The translations under genes were made by a program, and so were the position numbers. Source: Streptomyces sp. LUP30 (GTDB lineage Bacteria > Actinomycetota > Actinomycetes > Streptomycetales > Streptomycetaceae). From it: a stretch of DNA of 64,000 nucleotides. Below the pieces are notes generated by a model, which saw only the letters and a program-made list of their open reading frames with translations, was not told the DNA's origin and ran no database searches. Location: positions 15,644 to 79,643 of the forward strand of contig NZ_MJAJ01000009.1 in NCBI RefSeq assembly GCF_001746365.1, in the 5' to 3' direction. Position 1 is the stretch's first letter. Each line of letters opens with the position of its first letter. This document shows positions 1 to 8,499 of the stretch, one piece after another.

Positions 1-86
1 CCAGGTCTTCTTCGACCCCGGCTACGACGTCATCGACGGCCATGTCCCCGTCGATGACGTCGTAGCCGGGGTCGAAGAAGACCTGG
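1..86. repeat. Perfect 39-bp inverted repeat (fold-back) at window start
   Basis: Bases 1-39 are the exact reverse complement of bases 48-86, with an 8-base spacer. The repeat consists of coding sequence of the GH43 gene, so the gene appears to run up to the spacer and then turn back along its own complement. Natural selection would not normally keep a perfect 39-bp inverted copy inside a coding region, so a chimeric read or fold-back at a contig end is the likelier explanation. The left arm begins at base 1, so the full arm could be longer than what is visible here. Confidence 0.93.
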
Positions 87-670
87 GGTGCTGAGGCGGT
101 GACGAAGTCGGTCGTGTAGTTGACCATGATCACGTTGTGGCCGCTGCTGTTGACGGCGGAGTAGATGAGCGCGTACTGGCCGCGGCTCGCGTCCCAGAAC
201 GCCTCCGGCGCCCAGCTGTGGGTGTTCATGTCGTGCAGCTTCAGCCGGTGGTAGCCGGTGAAGGTGCGCAGGTCGGTGGAGTTCCAGACGTGGACGTACT
301 GGCTGACGTAGTTCCAGTCGGTGCCCTTGAGGTCGGTGGCGAGCACGACGAAGGTGCCGTCCTGCTTGCGCAGGATGAACGGGTCGCGCAGGCCGAGCGA
401 GCCCTCGGTGGGGGTGACCACCGGGTTGTTCTGGTTCAGCGGCATCCACTGCAGACCGTCCCGGCTGACGGCCAGGTGCAGGCCGTAGTTGGCCTCGAGC
501 ATCGTCGTGGACTCGGTGAAGTAGGCCATGACGTATGCCGAGTCCGCGGCATGGGCGGCCCCCGCTCCGATGGTCACGTCGGCGATCGCGGCGGCCAGGG
601 GGACGCCGGCGGCCATCCCGAGGAACCGCCGACGGGACGGCTGGAAGTCGGACCGGGAACTTGTGCTCAT
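1..670 (-). CDS. Secreted GH43-family glycosidase (arabinosidase/xylosidase-like), 3' end missing
   Basis: The start ATG at 670-668 follows an SD-like GGAG and opens a Tat signal peptide: SRRRFLGMAAG, then an Ala-rich stretch ending near AHA. The mature part shows the GH43 five-bladed propeller pattern. It has a repeated bladed motif with LRDPFILRKQDG (the RDP of family GH43), then HSWAPEAFWD, which carries the glutamate usually serving as general acid, then a VIDGDM stretch. The likely role is extracellular removal of arabinose or xylose side chains from plant polysaccharide. About 210 residues are readable. After DGDM the frame runs into the fold-back repeat (1-86), so the last 12 or so codons shown are probably not real. 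The substrate cannot be fixed from the visible part. Confidence 0.82.
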   Translation of the reverse strand, partial: MSTSSRSDFQPSRRRFLGMAAGVPLAAAIADVTIGAGAAHAADSAYVMAYFTESTTMLEANYGLHLAVSRDGLQWMPLNQNNPVVTPTEGSLGLRDPFILRKQDGTFVVLATDLKGTDWNYVSQYVHVWNSTDLRTFTGYHRLKLHDMNTHSWAPEAFWDASRGQYALIYSAVNSSGHNVIMVNYTTDFVTASAPQVFFDPGYDVIDGDMAVDDVVAGVEEDL

Positions 671-713
671 CTGCTCTCCAAGGCGACGTGCGGGCGGGCA
701 TGACACATCGACC

Positions 714-729
714 GTCCGGTATATCGGAC
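714..729. promoter_or_regulatory. Palindrome upstream of the GH43 gene
   Basis: GTCCGGTATATCGGAC has 5-bp arms around an AT-rich centre and lies about 44 bp upstream of the GH43 start, where an operator would sit. The cognate regulator is unknown and no sugar regulator is encoded nearby. Confidence 0.35.
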
Positions 730-972
730 AAGGTTCGACTATTCGGTCAGAAGTTAGGGGTGAGGGAAGAGCGGGTCAATGGTTCTGTCGTTCGTCGTCG
801 GATTTTGCGTGATCGGTCACGGCGGACCGCTCCGCCCGGACCGCGCCTTCGGTGCGGGCGGGAACGCCGCCATCCGTCGCCCGGAGTCTGCACGCGCTTC
901 CGTCCGAGGCCGACCGGGCGTCCCGGAGGAAACCCGGTCGACCTGGTTCCCTCCTGGGAGAGATCCTTGCGC

Positions 973-1518
973 ATGGAGTTCCTCTGCTACCACCGCGACC
1001 GGCCCGGCTCCCTGCCGCTGCGTGACGAGCTGCTGGAAGAGCACTGGTCCTATATGGACCGGTACGCGAAGGAGTTGATCGCCCGCGGCCCGACCTTCAC
1101 CGACGACACACCCACCGGCAGCGTGCACATCGTCGACCTGCCCGATCCCGCCGCCGCCCGCGCGTTCGCCTTCGACGAGCCGAACTACCAGGTCGGCGTC
1201 TACCGTGACGTGCTGCTGCGACGCTGGCGCAACACGCTGGGACGCACCATGTGGGAGTTCCCCGGCGGCCGGACCGGCGGCAACCGGTATCTGGTGCTGG
1301 GCTTCGGCACGGGGGAGCCGGCCGACCTCGTGGTCCCGGCCGGCCGGGACGAGCTGATCGCCTACGGGCCGCTGCTGTCCGACGACGGCGCCACCTGGCT
1401 GGGCACGGCGGTGTTGCTCCGGGCGCCGGACCCGGAGAGGGCACGCGCCGTCCTGACCCGGGATCGGTACGCCGACATCGAGGTGCACGACTGGCAGTTC
1501 GGCGGGCGGCCTTCGTGA
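973..1518 (+). CDS. YCII-related protein, about double length
   Basis: This 181-residue protein starts MEFLCYHRDRPGS and continues LLEEHWSYMDRYAKELIARGP, the usual YCII (YciI-like, dimeric alpha/beta-barrel) signature. YciI proteins are commonly near 95-100 residues. Here the second half (from about residue 95, with LVLGFG, LIAYGPLLSDDG and DIEVHDWQF) looks like a second copy of the same fold, so the protein may be a fused dimer. Function is unknown in most homologues. SD-like GGGAG at 956-960 fits a TTG start at 967 (6-nt spacing) better than the ATG at 973 (12 nt). ATG was chosen because relatives commonly begin MEF/MEY. A hairpin with a GNRA-type loop follows the stop. Confidence 0.75.
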   Translation: MEFLCYHRDRPGSLPLRDELLEEHWSYMDRYAKELIARGPTFTDDTPTGSVHIVDLPDPAAARAFAFDEPNYQVGVYRDVLLRRWRNTLGRTMWEFPGGRTGGNRYLVLGFGTGEPADLVVPAGRDELIAYGPLLSDDGATWLGTAVLLRAPDPERARAVLTRDRYADIEVHDWQFGGRPS

Positions 1519-1584
1519 GCAGGACGCAGCGCCGCGGCCACGGACCGGTCGTGTCCGAGCACTGACCGCCGCTCCGGGGGATTC

Positions 1585-1614
1585 GCGGCGACCGCGGGCA
1601 ACCGCGGTCGCCGC
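1585..1614 (+). terminator. Strong hairpin terminator after the YCII gene
   Basis: Two perfect 13-base arms (1585-1597 and 1602-1614) enclose the tetraloop GCAA. The hairpin starts 66 bp after the stop codon. There is no T-tract, which is usual for Streptomyces terminators. Confidence 0.7.
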
Positions 1615-1929
1615 ATGCGTCCCATGCCGGCGCCCGGCCCGCCCACCGGGCGTCCTGGGTCGAACGGAGAGGCCACCCCTGTACGACTGTCCGAGTGTGC
1701 GGACGGACATCGGGCTCACTCGGGTGGTCCGGGTGTGAAACCGGCGCGTGTCGGTGGCGGTCCGCGCTCTGGCGTTATAGCGTTGTGATCAGCAGTCGTG
1801 GTTCCGAAGTTCTGTTCGCCCGTGATCGCCGTCGCGGGCGTTCTTGCTGTTCAGCGCCTCTCCGGACCAGGGCGATCACCTCCCGGTCACGCAGGGTGCG
1901 TGCCCGGTTTCCCCTCGAAGGAGACAGTC
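1615..1929 (+). promoter_or_regulatory. Non-coding leader and promoter region of the cold-shock gene
   Basis: No gene is visible in this interval. A possible -10 element TTATAG lies at 1775-1780. If real, it would give a leader of roughly 140 nt before the cold-shock start, and long structured leaders are common for csp genes. The SD GAAGGAG sits just before the ATG. Promoter placement is by eye only. Confidence 0.35.
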
Positions 1930-2133
1930 ATGGCCAAGGGCACTGTGAAGTGGTTCAACAGCGAGAAGGGCTTCGGCTTCATCGAGCAGGAGGGTGGCGG
2001 CCCCGACGTGTTCGCCCACTACTCCAACATCGCCAGCCAGGGATTCCGTGAGCTGCAGGAGGGCCAGAAGGTCGAGTTCGACGTGACCCAGGGCCAGAAG
2101 GGCCCGCAGGCGGAGAACATCCGCCCCGCCTGA
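1930..2133 (+). CDS. Cold-shock protein (CspA family)
   Basis: The gene encodes 67 residues, the standard size for a single cold-shock domain that binds single-stranded RNA/DNA and melts secondary structure. The protein begins [18 protein letters not shown], containing the RNP1 motif KGFGFI, followed by the RNP2-like motif DVFAHYSNI. His in VFAHYS, where many family members have VFVHFS, is typical of several streptomycete copies. A GAAGGAG SD precedes the ATG and a strong terminator follows, so it is probably a single-gene transcript. Which of the several Streptomyces csp paralogues this is cannot be told from sequence alone. Confidence 0.96.
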   Translation: MAKGTVKWFNSEKGFGFIEQEGGGPDVFAHYSNIASQGFRELQEGQKVEFDVTQGQKGPQAENIRPA

Positions 2134-2146
2134 CGCCTCCCGCCTC

Positions 2147-2187
2147 GGTCCGGCCCGGCATCCCGACTCGGGACGCCGGGCCGGACC
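2147..2187 (+). terminator. Terminator of the cold-shock gene
   Basis: Perfect 13-base arms GGTCCGGCCCGGC (2147-2159) and GCCGGGCCGGACC (2175-2187) begin 14 bp after the csp stop. The loop itself contains a small CCCGA/TCGGG stem. Confidence 0.8.
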
Positions 2188-2377
2188 GTGTCCGGAGGTC
2201 CTCCAGCCGGCCCCGGAGGCGTCCCGGACTGCGGAGACCGACGTCAGCACGGCGTCTCCCGCGGCTACAACGCCCACGCGAACGCCCACGCGCGCGCCCG
2301 GCCCGAAGAAGACCGGCAGCCGCCCGTGCCGCAGCACGTCCTGTCAGCGCTATGAGCCAGGGCCACATCGTCCCGTG

Positions 2378-2809
2378 TCACAGCATCTCGAAGTCCTCGT
2401 ACTCGAAGCCCGGGGCGACGATGCAGGACACCAGGACCGGCTGGTCACCGGCCGGCTGCGCGGTCTGCCAGACGCCGGCCGGCACGAGGAACTGCGGCTG
2501 CTGCCCGTACTCGACATCGGGTCCCACCGCAGCGACGGCCGCTTCCTGCGGAGCGGCTCCGCTGCCACCGAGTCGCAGGGTGAGTGGGCCGCCCCGGTGC
2601 CACAGCCACAGTTCGTCCGAACGCACCCGGTGCCAGCGGGACACCTCGCCGGGGTGGAGCAGGAAGTAGATGCCGGTCGCGAAGGGGCGTGGCCCTGCGT
2701 ACCCGTCCGGAACCGCTGTCGGTCCGGTCCGCCATGTCTGCCGAAACCAGCCGCCCTCGACGTGCGGCTCCAGTCCCAGACGCGTCACCAGCTCGGAAAT
2801 CTCACTCAT
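2378..2809 (-). CDS. Cupin_5 / DUF985 family protein
   Basis: The 143-residue protein matches the DUF985 (Cupin_5) fold. It opens LGLEPHVEGGWFRQTW, then ATGIYFLLHPGEVSRWHRV and ELWLWHRGGPLTL, and ends with VSCIVAPGFEYEDFEML. The WH and LWH histidines lie where this small beta-barrel has its conserved pocket. The biochemical role of the family is not settled. It converges with the csp gene and diverges from the RibD-like gene downstream. Length and both termini agree with the family, so the call is secure even though the function is unknown. Confidence 0.9.
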   Translation of the reverse strand: MSEISELVTRLGLEPHVEGGWFRQTWRTGPTAVPDGYAGPRPFATGIYFLLHPGEVSRWHRVRSDELWLWHRGGPLTLRLGGSGAAPQEAAVAAVGPDVEYGQQPQFLVPAGVWQTAQPAGDQPVLVSCIVAPGFEYEDFEML

Positions 2810-2952
2810 GAGGACACATGCTGACGCATGCCCACCTCGTATGAGGCAACGTCCGGATCACCCCGGCTGCGTCGGTGCCGCACCGCGGGAGTGACTGCGC
2901 CGATGAGTTTCCGGCGGTCGTGCGGTCTACTCGTCAACGAAGGGAGCGCACC

Positions 2953-3558
2953 ATGCGCAAGATCATTGTTTGCACGTTCCTGACACTGGACGGGGTCATG
3001 CAGGCGCCGGGCGGTCCGGACGAGGATGCCGAGAGCGGCTTCGAGCATGGCGGCTGGCAGAAGCCGGTGAGCGACGACGAGGTCGGCGCGGCCATCGCCG
3101 GTTGGTACGAGCATTCCGACGCGATGCTGCTCGGCCGCAAGACGTACGAGATCTTCGCGTCGTACTGGCCGACCGCCGATCCCGGCAATCCGTTCACCGA
3201 GCGGATGAACAGCATGGACAAGTACGTGGCGTCCCGGACCCTGACGTCCGTCGAGTGGCGGAACTCCACGCTGCTGGAGGGCGACGTCGTCGATGCCGTA
3301 CGCGAGCTGAAGGCGTCCGACGGCGGCGACATCAACGTCGTGGGCAGCGGCGACCTGGCCCAGACCCTCATGCGGCACGGTCTCGTCGACGAGTTCCGGC
3401 TGACCGTCCATCCGGTGATCATCGGCAGCGGAAAGCGGCTGTTCGCCGACGGGGCGATCCCCACCGCGCTGGAGCCGGTCAGCGTCTCGACGACGAAGAG
3501 CGGCACCGTCGTCGGCGTCTACCGGCCGAACGGGAAGCCCGGCTACGACAGCTACTAG
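2953..3558 (+). CDS. RibD C-terminal / dihydrofolate-reductase-fold protein
   Basis: The 201-residue protein has the RibD_C/DHFR-like pattern. An N-terminal strand MRKIIVCTFLTLDGVMQAPG is followed by DAMLLGRKTYEIFASYWP, then the NAD(P)H-site region GDINVVGSGDLAQTLMRHGL and DEFRLTVHPVIIGSGKRLF. Proteins of this type are small NADPH-dependent reductases of unknown substrate, often called YwjB/YyaP-like, and are not true riboflavin enzymes when stand-alone. The start at 2953 is preceded by GAAGGGAG at good spacing. No operon partner is evident. Confidence 0.88.
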   Translation: MRKIIVCTFLTLDGVMQAPGGPDEDAESGFEHGGWQKPVSDDEVGAAIAGWYEHSDAMLLGRKTYEIFASYWPTADPGNPFTERMNSMDKYVASRTLTSVEWRNSTLLEGDVVDAVRELKASDGGDINVVGSGDLAQTLMRHGLVDEFRLTVHPVIIGSGKRLFADGAIPTALEPVSVSTTKSGTVVGVYRPNGKPGYDSY

Positions 3559-3748
3559 GGCGTTGAGTGCGCGTCACCGAACGGCCGGGGAAAGAGGAAT
3601 TCCACGGATCCCTGTATCACCGAAACGGCAGATGACGTGGGAGCGGGCGTATTCGCACCGCTCCCCGTCGTCCGACACGGCGTCCCGGAGGTCCACGGGC
3701 GACGGGGGCGACGGGCGTCGGTGAAGGCGTCGCCCGTCGTCAGGACCG

Positions 3749-5701
3749 TCAGACGGCGATGATCTGCCACTGCTCCTCGGGCACGCGGTTGTAGGTGAAC
3801 TGGTTGATGTTGGCGCCGTCGGCGGTCGAGCCTCCGTCGACGTTGAGGGACAGTCCGCTGAACCGGTTGGTGAGGTAGTAGTAGCCGTCGCCGGTCGGGG
3901 TGACCGCCCAGTGCTGCTGGGGGACGTTGCTGTCCCCGTAGAGGGCGACGTTCCCCCCGTCCGCCCGCGAGAGGCCGGCCACCTCCATCAGTTTGCCGCT
4001 GTTGATGTTCTTGATCTCGTAGTAGCCGTCTCCGGTGGAGGCGAAGGTCCACTTCTGGGCAGTGTTGTTCAGCCACGGCCACAGCTGGATGTTGGCGCCG
4101 TTGGCGGTGCCGAACTTGTAGACGTCGGCGACCTTGCCGCTCTTGCGGTTGACGATGCGGTAGACCGTGCCGTCGCCCGGGAGGACGTTCGACACCAGCG
4201 ACGGCTTGGCCGTCCGGCCGCCGATCCTGACACCGCCCATGTTGGCGTAACCGCCGGTGGCCGCGTTCGCCTGGAGCCGTACGAAACCCACGTTATGGGC
4301 GGGCCATTCGGCGACCTTGGTGGTGCGGTCACCGGCCCAGGCGCCGGTGGCGACCTGGGTGAAGTTCGTACCGTCGGTGCTGGTGGAGATGGTGTAGGAG
4401 GTGATGTCGCCGTCGGTGGAGTCGCTGCGGTTCCACTGCTTGGGCAGGTACTCCAGGGTGGAGACGTTGCTCCACACCCCGCCCAGGTCGATCGTGATCG
4501 AGTGAGGCAGGGCCGAGGGCAGCCCCCACGTCGACCAGCAGGTCTCGTAGCCCTTGTCGCTGAGTCCGTCGATGGCGTTCAGCGGTCCCTCACCGGTGCG
4601 GAAGCCGGTGGCGTAGGCGCTGACGGGGGTGACGGGATGTTCGGCGCGGGGCATCTGGGCGGGCAGTCGCGGGCGGGAGGCGTTCGGGCTCCAGGCCGCC
4701 CCGACTTCGGCGAGCCGGTTGACGATGTTGGTGTCCAGCCTGCCGTCGCGGTTGGGCGGGCAGTTGAGGATGAACGAGGTGTACTTCGGTTCCAGGTCCG
4801 CCAGGTGCGACAGGATCGCCGCCTTGCTCAGGGGGTCGGTGGTCGGCGTGGTCGGATGCCAGAACCACCCGTTGCTGATCGTCTGCCCCTGCGTGGCGGC
4901 ACAGGTGTTCCCGGCCGGCGCCGTGACGCCCAGCGGTTCCTCGAAGTAGATGGCGTCACCGAGGAAGGGCACCGACAGTCCGCCGTGGTCGATCATGACG
5001 ATGTCCGGCTGGAGCGACTTCACGTGCTCGCGGATCCGCTGGTAGGAGACGGCCTGTTGGCCCATCTGCCACCCGTAGCCGTCGGTGACGAACAGGTCGA
5101 TGGTGCCGTAGTTCGTGAGCAGTTCGGTGATCTGACCCAGGATGAAGGTCATGTCGCCGGGCTGGATGGCATCGGTGATATCGAGCCCGGCCACCTTGTG
5201 CCGGCTCTCCCACGCCTCGACGCCGAAGGTGCGGTCCCATATCGAGTAATAGAGCCCGACCTTCAGTCCCTTCGCGCGGAAGGCGTCGCAGTACGCCTTC
5301 ACCACGTCCTGCTTGTAGGAGCTGTTCGCGACGTTCTGGGTGCCGTAGGCGCTCGGCCACAGGGCGAAGCCGTCATGATGCTTGGTCGTCAGGATGCCGT
5401 AACTCATCTTCGCCGCCGCGGCGGCGGCCGCCCACTGGGCACAGTCCACGGCCGTGGGGGCGAACAGGGCGGGGTTCTGGTTCGGGGTGGCCCACTCCTC
5501 GTCGGTGAACGTTCCCAGGTTGAAGTGGTTGAACATGCCGAACCGCATGTTCACCAGGTTTTCCAGGTTGGTCTGGGGGTCCGCGGCGGCCGCCTGCGCC
5601 AGCAAAGGCGACAAGGCGGGGATCACGGGCAGCGCGGTCGCCGCCACAGCGGCGCCCGCGGCGCTCAGCAGCGTGCGACGGGACAGTCTTTTTGACGACA
5701 T
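3749..5701 (-). CDS. Secreted GH29 alpha-L-fucosidase with F5/8 C and ricin-type lectin modules
   Basis: This 650-residue enzyme starts with a Tat signal, SRRTLLSAAGAAVAATALP. The GH29 barrel follows: VNMRFGMFNHFNLGTF, AKMSYGILTTKHHDGF (the KHHDGF motif), and TIDLFVTDGYGW, where the aspartate matches the family nucleophile position. About residues 400-480 form an F5/8 type C (CBM32-like) sandwich with ITIDLGG and VGFVRLQANA. The last 130 residues form a ricin B-like beta-trefoil with repeated NxxSGK and QxW motifs (QKWTF, QHWAV, EQWQI). It should cleave terminal alpha-L-fucose outside the cell while holding on to galactose-rich glycan. The ATG at 5701 has AGGAGC at good spacing. GH26 lies upstream in the same orientation but 472 bp away, so the two are probably not co-transcribed. 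Confidence 0.93.
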   Translation of the reverse strand: MSSKRLSRRTLLSAAGAAVAATALPVIPALSPLLAQAAAADPQTNLENLVNMRFGMFNHFNLGTFTDEEWATPNQNPALFAPTAVDCAQWAAAAAAAKMSYGILTTKHHDGFALWPSAYGTQNVANSSYKQDVVKAYCDAFRAKGLKVGLYYSIWDRTFGVEAWESRHKVAGLDITDAIQPGDMTFILGQITELLTNYGTIDLFVTDGYGWQMGQQAVSYQRIREHVKSLQPDIVMIDHGGLSVPFLGDAIYFEEPLGVTAPAGNTCAATQGQTISNGWFWHPTTPTTDPLSKAAILSHLADLEPKYTSFILNCPPNRDGRLDTNIVNRLAEVGAAWSPNASRPRLPAQMPRAEHPVTPVSAYATGFRTGEGPLNAIDGLSDKGYETCWSTWGLPSALPHSITIDLGGVWSNVSTLEYLPKQWNRSDSTDGDITSYTISTSTDGTNFTQVATGAWAGDRTTKVAEWPAHNVGFVRLQANAATGGYANMGGVRIGGRTAKPSLVSNVLPGDGTVYRIVNRKSGKVADVYKFGTANGANIQLWPWLNNTAQKWTFASTGDGYYEIKNINSGKLMEVAGLSRADGGNVALYGDSNVPQQHWAVTPTGDGYYYLTNRFSGLSLNVDGGSTADGANINQFTYNRVPEEQWQIIAV

Positions 5702-5984
5702 GGGCTTGCTCCTACGTCCAGGGGATGGGGCGCCCGCATCCCCGGGAAACCGCTTCGTCCGTTCACGAGAGGGGAAACCGCCCGCGTCGAGGATGTGGAC
5801 ACGACACGAGGGCGTGCTTTTGTGGGGAACACACGAGTGGCGCGGTACTCCTGGGTGTTGGGTACCGGATGTTACGCATGAAGTTCGGCCATGCGACCCG
5901 CCCCTGTCAACGGGCGTGCAGGGATGAACTGCTGTCCCTGCGAAGTCCTTCTGTCCGTAAAGTTGGCTATGGTGTGATTTGCCC

Positions 5985-6011
5985 GGCGCCAGACATCGTA
6001 TGTCTGGCGCC
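5985..6011. promoter_or_regulatory. Perfect palindrome between the GH26 and GH29 genes
   Basis: Arms GGCGCCAGACAT (5985-5996) and ATGTCTGGCGCC (6000-6011) are perfect and separated by CGT. The element lies 163 bp after the GH26 stop and about 284 bp upstream of the GH29 start. It could be the GH26 terminator or an operator for the GH29 gene; the GC-rich outer stem favours a terminator. The rest of 5702-6173 shows no gene. Confidence 0.55.
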
Positions 6012-6173
6012 TTCGTCCCCGGGGTTGCTGCTTCCTCGTTTCGGTTCGGCGGGTGGGTGTGGGGGTCCGTGGTGGCGGCCCCGGAACATGCCGACGGGGT
6101 GGTGCTGTCGGAGGCATTCAGCCGCGCGTCGGCCGGGGCTCCCCGCCCCGCATCAACCATGGGTCGAGCTGCG

Positions 6174-8186
6174 TCATTCGGCTCGGACGTCGTCCAGGTG
6201 CACGACGCCCTTCGTCGCCGCGTCGCTCCCATGGACGAGGTACAGGCTGAACGCCGCCACCTTGGTGAGACGAGCGGTGTCGAGCACGGCTCCGGCGTGT
6301 TCGGTGTCCCAGGGAGCGGGCGTGAACTCGCTGAAGGGCGCCCGCAACTCCTGCCCGTCCGTGTCGGACAACGGGAACTGGTACCAGAAGTCGACTCCGT
6401 CGGCGGCGATCTGGAGCGCTCCGCCGTTCGCGGAACCGTCGCCCTGCAGCCACAGCGCGAGGGAGGTGAAGGCGGACCAGTCCGCGTCGACCGGCTTGCC
6501 CACGCCGGTGTACTCGGCGCCGGAGAAGTCGTACGCGTAGGCCAGCCCGTAGGAGCCCGAGGACTTGTGGTCGGCCGACAGGGTGAGGGTGTGGGAGTTG
6601 ACATGGGTGTACGCCTCGTTCAGCGCGACGTCGTCTCCGGCGTATCCCTCGAAGTCGTCGACCCGACCGGCAGGCAGGGGGTCGGTCTTGCCGAGAAGGA
6701 CCACGGCCGAGTCGGTGAGCATCCTGCCGTCCACCCGTGCGCTCACCGTGAGGGTCACCGAGCGGTTGTCCGGCGAGGCCTCGCAGACCGGCCAGTCGCC
6801 CGAGTAGAAGCCGTCCGCGTCGAGGCGCAGCGGTCTGGCGCGTCCGCCGTTCACGGAGTAGGTCACCCGGCCGGCCCTCGCCGGTGTGACACGCACCCGG
6901 ACGGTGGTGTCGCGGGCCGTCACGCGCTGGCGGTCCGTGGGGGTGACCAGGTGCATGAGCGGGGCGTTGCTGACAGCGGTGGTGCGAGCGGAGTACACAC
7001 CCCGGAGATCCGCGGCGAACAGGGTGTAGGGGTCCTGGTGGTACTTGACGAAGTCCGGCAGCAGGACGTGGCCCGGATAGGGCACGTAGGCGCGCTTGAC
7101 GCCTCCGAAGTTGGCCCAGGTGAGCATGTAGGTCGCCTGACGGGCCAGCGGGTCCGCCTCGATGGCCTGCGACAGCCGGGTGAACCACTGCAGGTCGCGG
7201 ACCTCGGTGCCGCCCTCTCCGAACTCGGTGAGGGCAGGGGCCTTGCCTCGCTCGTTCGCCAGCCGGGCCACCATCGCCAGGTCCGTCACGAGGCCGTCCA
7301 GCCAGGGGGTCGGCCCGGCGTTGTCGTCGTAGGAGTCGTAGCCGAGGATGTCGACGAAACGGTCACCCGGGTAGGTCCTCAGGTAGCCGGCCGGGTCGCC
7401 ACCGAAACTCGAGTTGGGCGAGTAGGCGTACAGCAGATTGTGGACGCCTCTGGTGTCACGCAGGTACTCGACGGTGTAGCGGTACAGCTCGATGTACTCG
7501 CGCGAGGTGGTGTGGCCGGCGCCCCACCAGAACCAGCCCGCGTTGTTCTCGTGGTAGGGGCGGAAGACGACCGGGATCGCGGTGCCGTCAGGCCGCCGCG
7601 CGCCCTTGACCGCCTTCGCGACGCGGTCGAGGAAGGCCTTGAAGTCCGCGTGCTTGGCGCCTCCGGGAAGGATCTGGCTGACCACACGGCCCGTTGTGTC
7701 GTAGAAGTCCTTGCCGGTGACGAAGTTCGGCATGTGGGCGCTGAGGGTGTTGATCCCGCCGCGTGCGTCCCCCTGCCGGATGCACCGGCTGAGTGCGGCT
7801 ATGTTCCCGGCTTCGGTTCCGCCCTCGACGCCGGGGCGTTCGGCTCCGTCGAGGATGAGGGTGTCCCAGCCGAACACAGCGGGGTGGTCGCCCACTGCCG
7901 CCCTGGTGTCGGACGCCTTGCCGTCGGGCGTGGTGAAGGTGAAGCCGTAGGTGAGGTCATGCTGGTGACCGAACATGATGCCTTTGCCCTGCTGCCGCCG
8001 CAGGTACGCGAACAGCGCGCGGGTGGCCGGGGTCGCCCTGTCGTCGACGATCCGTACCGGTGTCGGCATGCCTGCGGGCGCCGGGGAGGCCGCTGCCGCG
8101 GCCGCCGGATTCCAGGTCCCGGCTGCCATGGCGACCGTGGCGCCGATGAGGATGAACGCGCGACGCTTCATGGAGGGGTCGGACAT
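6174..8186 (-). CDS. Secreted GH26 beta-mannanase with C-terminal carbohydrate-binding module
   Basis: This 670-residue protein carries a Tat-like signal (MKRRAFILIGATVAMAAG, cut near the Ala run). The GH26 barrel has IMFGHQHDLTYGF near the N-terminus, the acid/base motif VVFRPYHENNAGWFWWG, and the nucleophile motif APALTEFGEGG. After an Ig-like linker (about residues 410-490) come roughly 150 residues, from VDDFEGYAGDDVALNEAY to GVVHLDDVRAE. These resemble a beta-sandwich CBM (CBM11/30/35-like) often attached to mannanases. Expected activity is endo-hydrolysis of mannan or galactomannan outside the cell. The start at 8186 was chosen over the internal ATG at 8171 because AAGGAG lies about 7 nt before it. 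His in YHEN, where others have LHEM, is a mild deviation from the usual motif. Confidence 0.92.
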   Translation of the reverse strand: MSDPSMKRRAFILIGATVAMAAGTWNPAAAAAASPAPAGMPTPVRIVDDRATPATRALFAYLRRQQGKGIMFGHQHDLTYGFTFTTPDGKASDTRAAVGDHPAVFGWDTLILDGAERPGVEGGTEAGNIAALSRCIRQGDARGGINTLSAHMPNFVTGKDFYDTTGRVVSQILPGGAKHADFKAFLDRVAKAVKGARRPDGTAIPVVFRPYHENNAGWFWWGAGHTTSREYIELYRYTVEYLRDTRGVHNLLYAYSPNSSFGGDPAGYLRTYPGDRFVDILGYDSYDDNAGPTPWLDGLVTDLAMVARLANERGKAPALTEFGEGGTEVRDLQWFTRLSQAIEADPLARQATYMLTWANFGGVKRAYVPYPGHVLLPDFVKYHQDPYTLFAADLRGVYSARTTAVSNAPLMHLVTPTDRQRVTARDTTVRVRVTPARAGRVTYSVNGGRARPLRLDADGFYSGDWPVCEASPDNRSVTLTVSARVDGRMLTDSAVVLLGKTDPLPAGRVDDFEGYAGDDVALNEAYTHVNSHTLTLSADHKSSGSYGLAYAYDFSGAEYTGVGKPVDADWSAFTSLALWLQGDGSANGGALQIAADGVDFWYQFPLSDTDGQELRAPFSEFTPAPWDTEHAGAVLDTARLTKVAAFSLYLVHGSDAATKGVVHLDDVRAE

Positions 8187-8499
8187 GTACGTCTCCTTCG
8201 ACGTGACGGACTTTCGCAAGGGGAAGCGCGGGGCGGAACAGGGCCGAGGAGACGGCACGACCTGCGAGCCTTCGGGCACCGGTTGCCACAGCTCTGAACG
8301 CCCGGGGGCTGTCGGTCACTTGTGGGGCCTTCTGTGACGCTGCCGGCGGCAGGGCGGCGTCGAAGGACGGGGGTCCCGGCCGCCGGGGGACGCGCAACTC
8401 ACGACGCGCGTGTGCTTCAAGTGACGCTATTTGACTAGAGTTTCAAGGAAAGAGAAAGGGGTTGCGCTGAGGTTGGATCTGCCTCGGCCGAGCATCGCC
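8187..8499. other. Intergenic region without a recognised gene
   Basis: The interval lies between the start of the mannanase and the stop of the AAA-type kinase remnant. An AT-richer stretch near 8425-8450 could hold the mannanase promoter. A loose TTGA...TCAA symmetry there is too weak to call an operator. No conserved coding pattern was found on either strand. Confidence 0.4.

Noticed and set aside
1..86. Terminal inverted repeat of a mobile element
   Set aside because: The repeat is an inverted copy of adjacent GH43 coding sequence, with no transposase or target duplication.
8425..8455. TTGACTAGAGTTTCAA as a LacI-type operator for the mannanase
   Set aside because: Only 4-bp arms match. 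That is too weak without a cognate regulator nearby.
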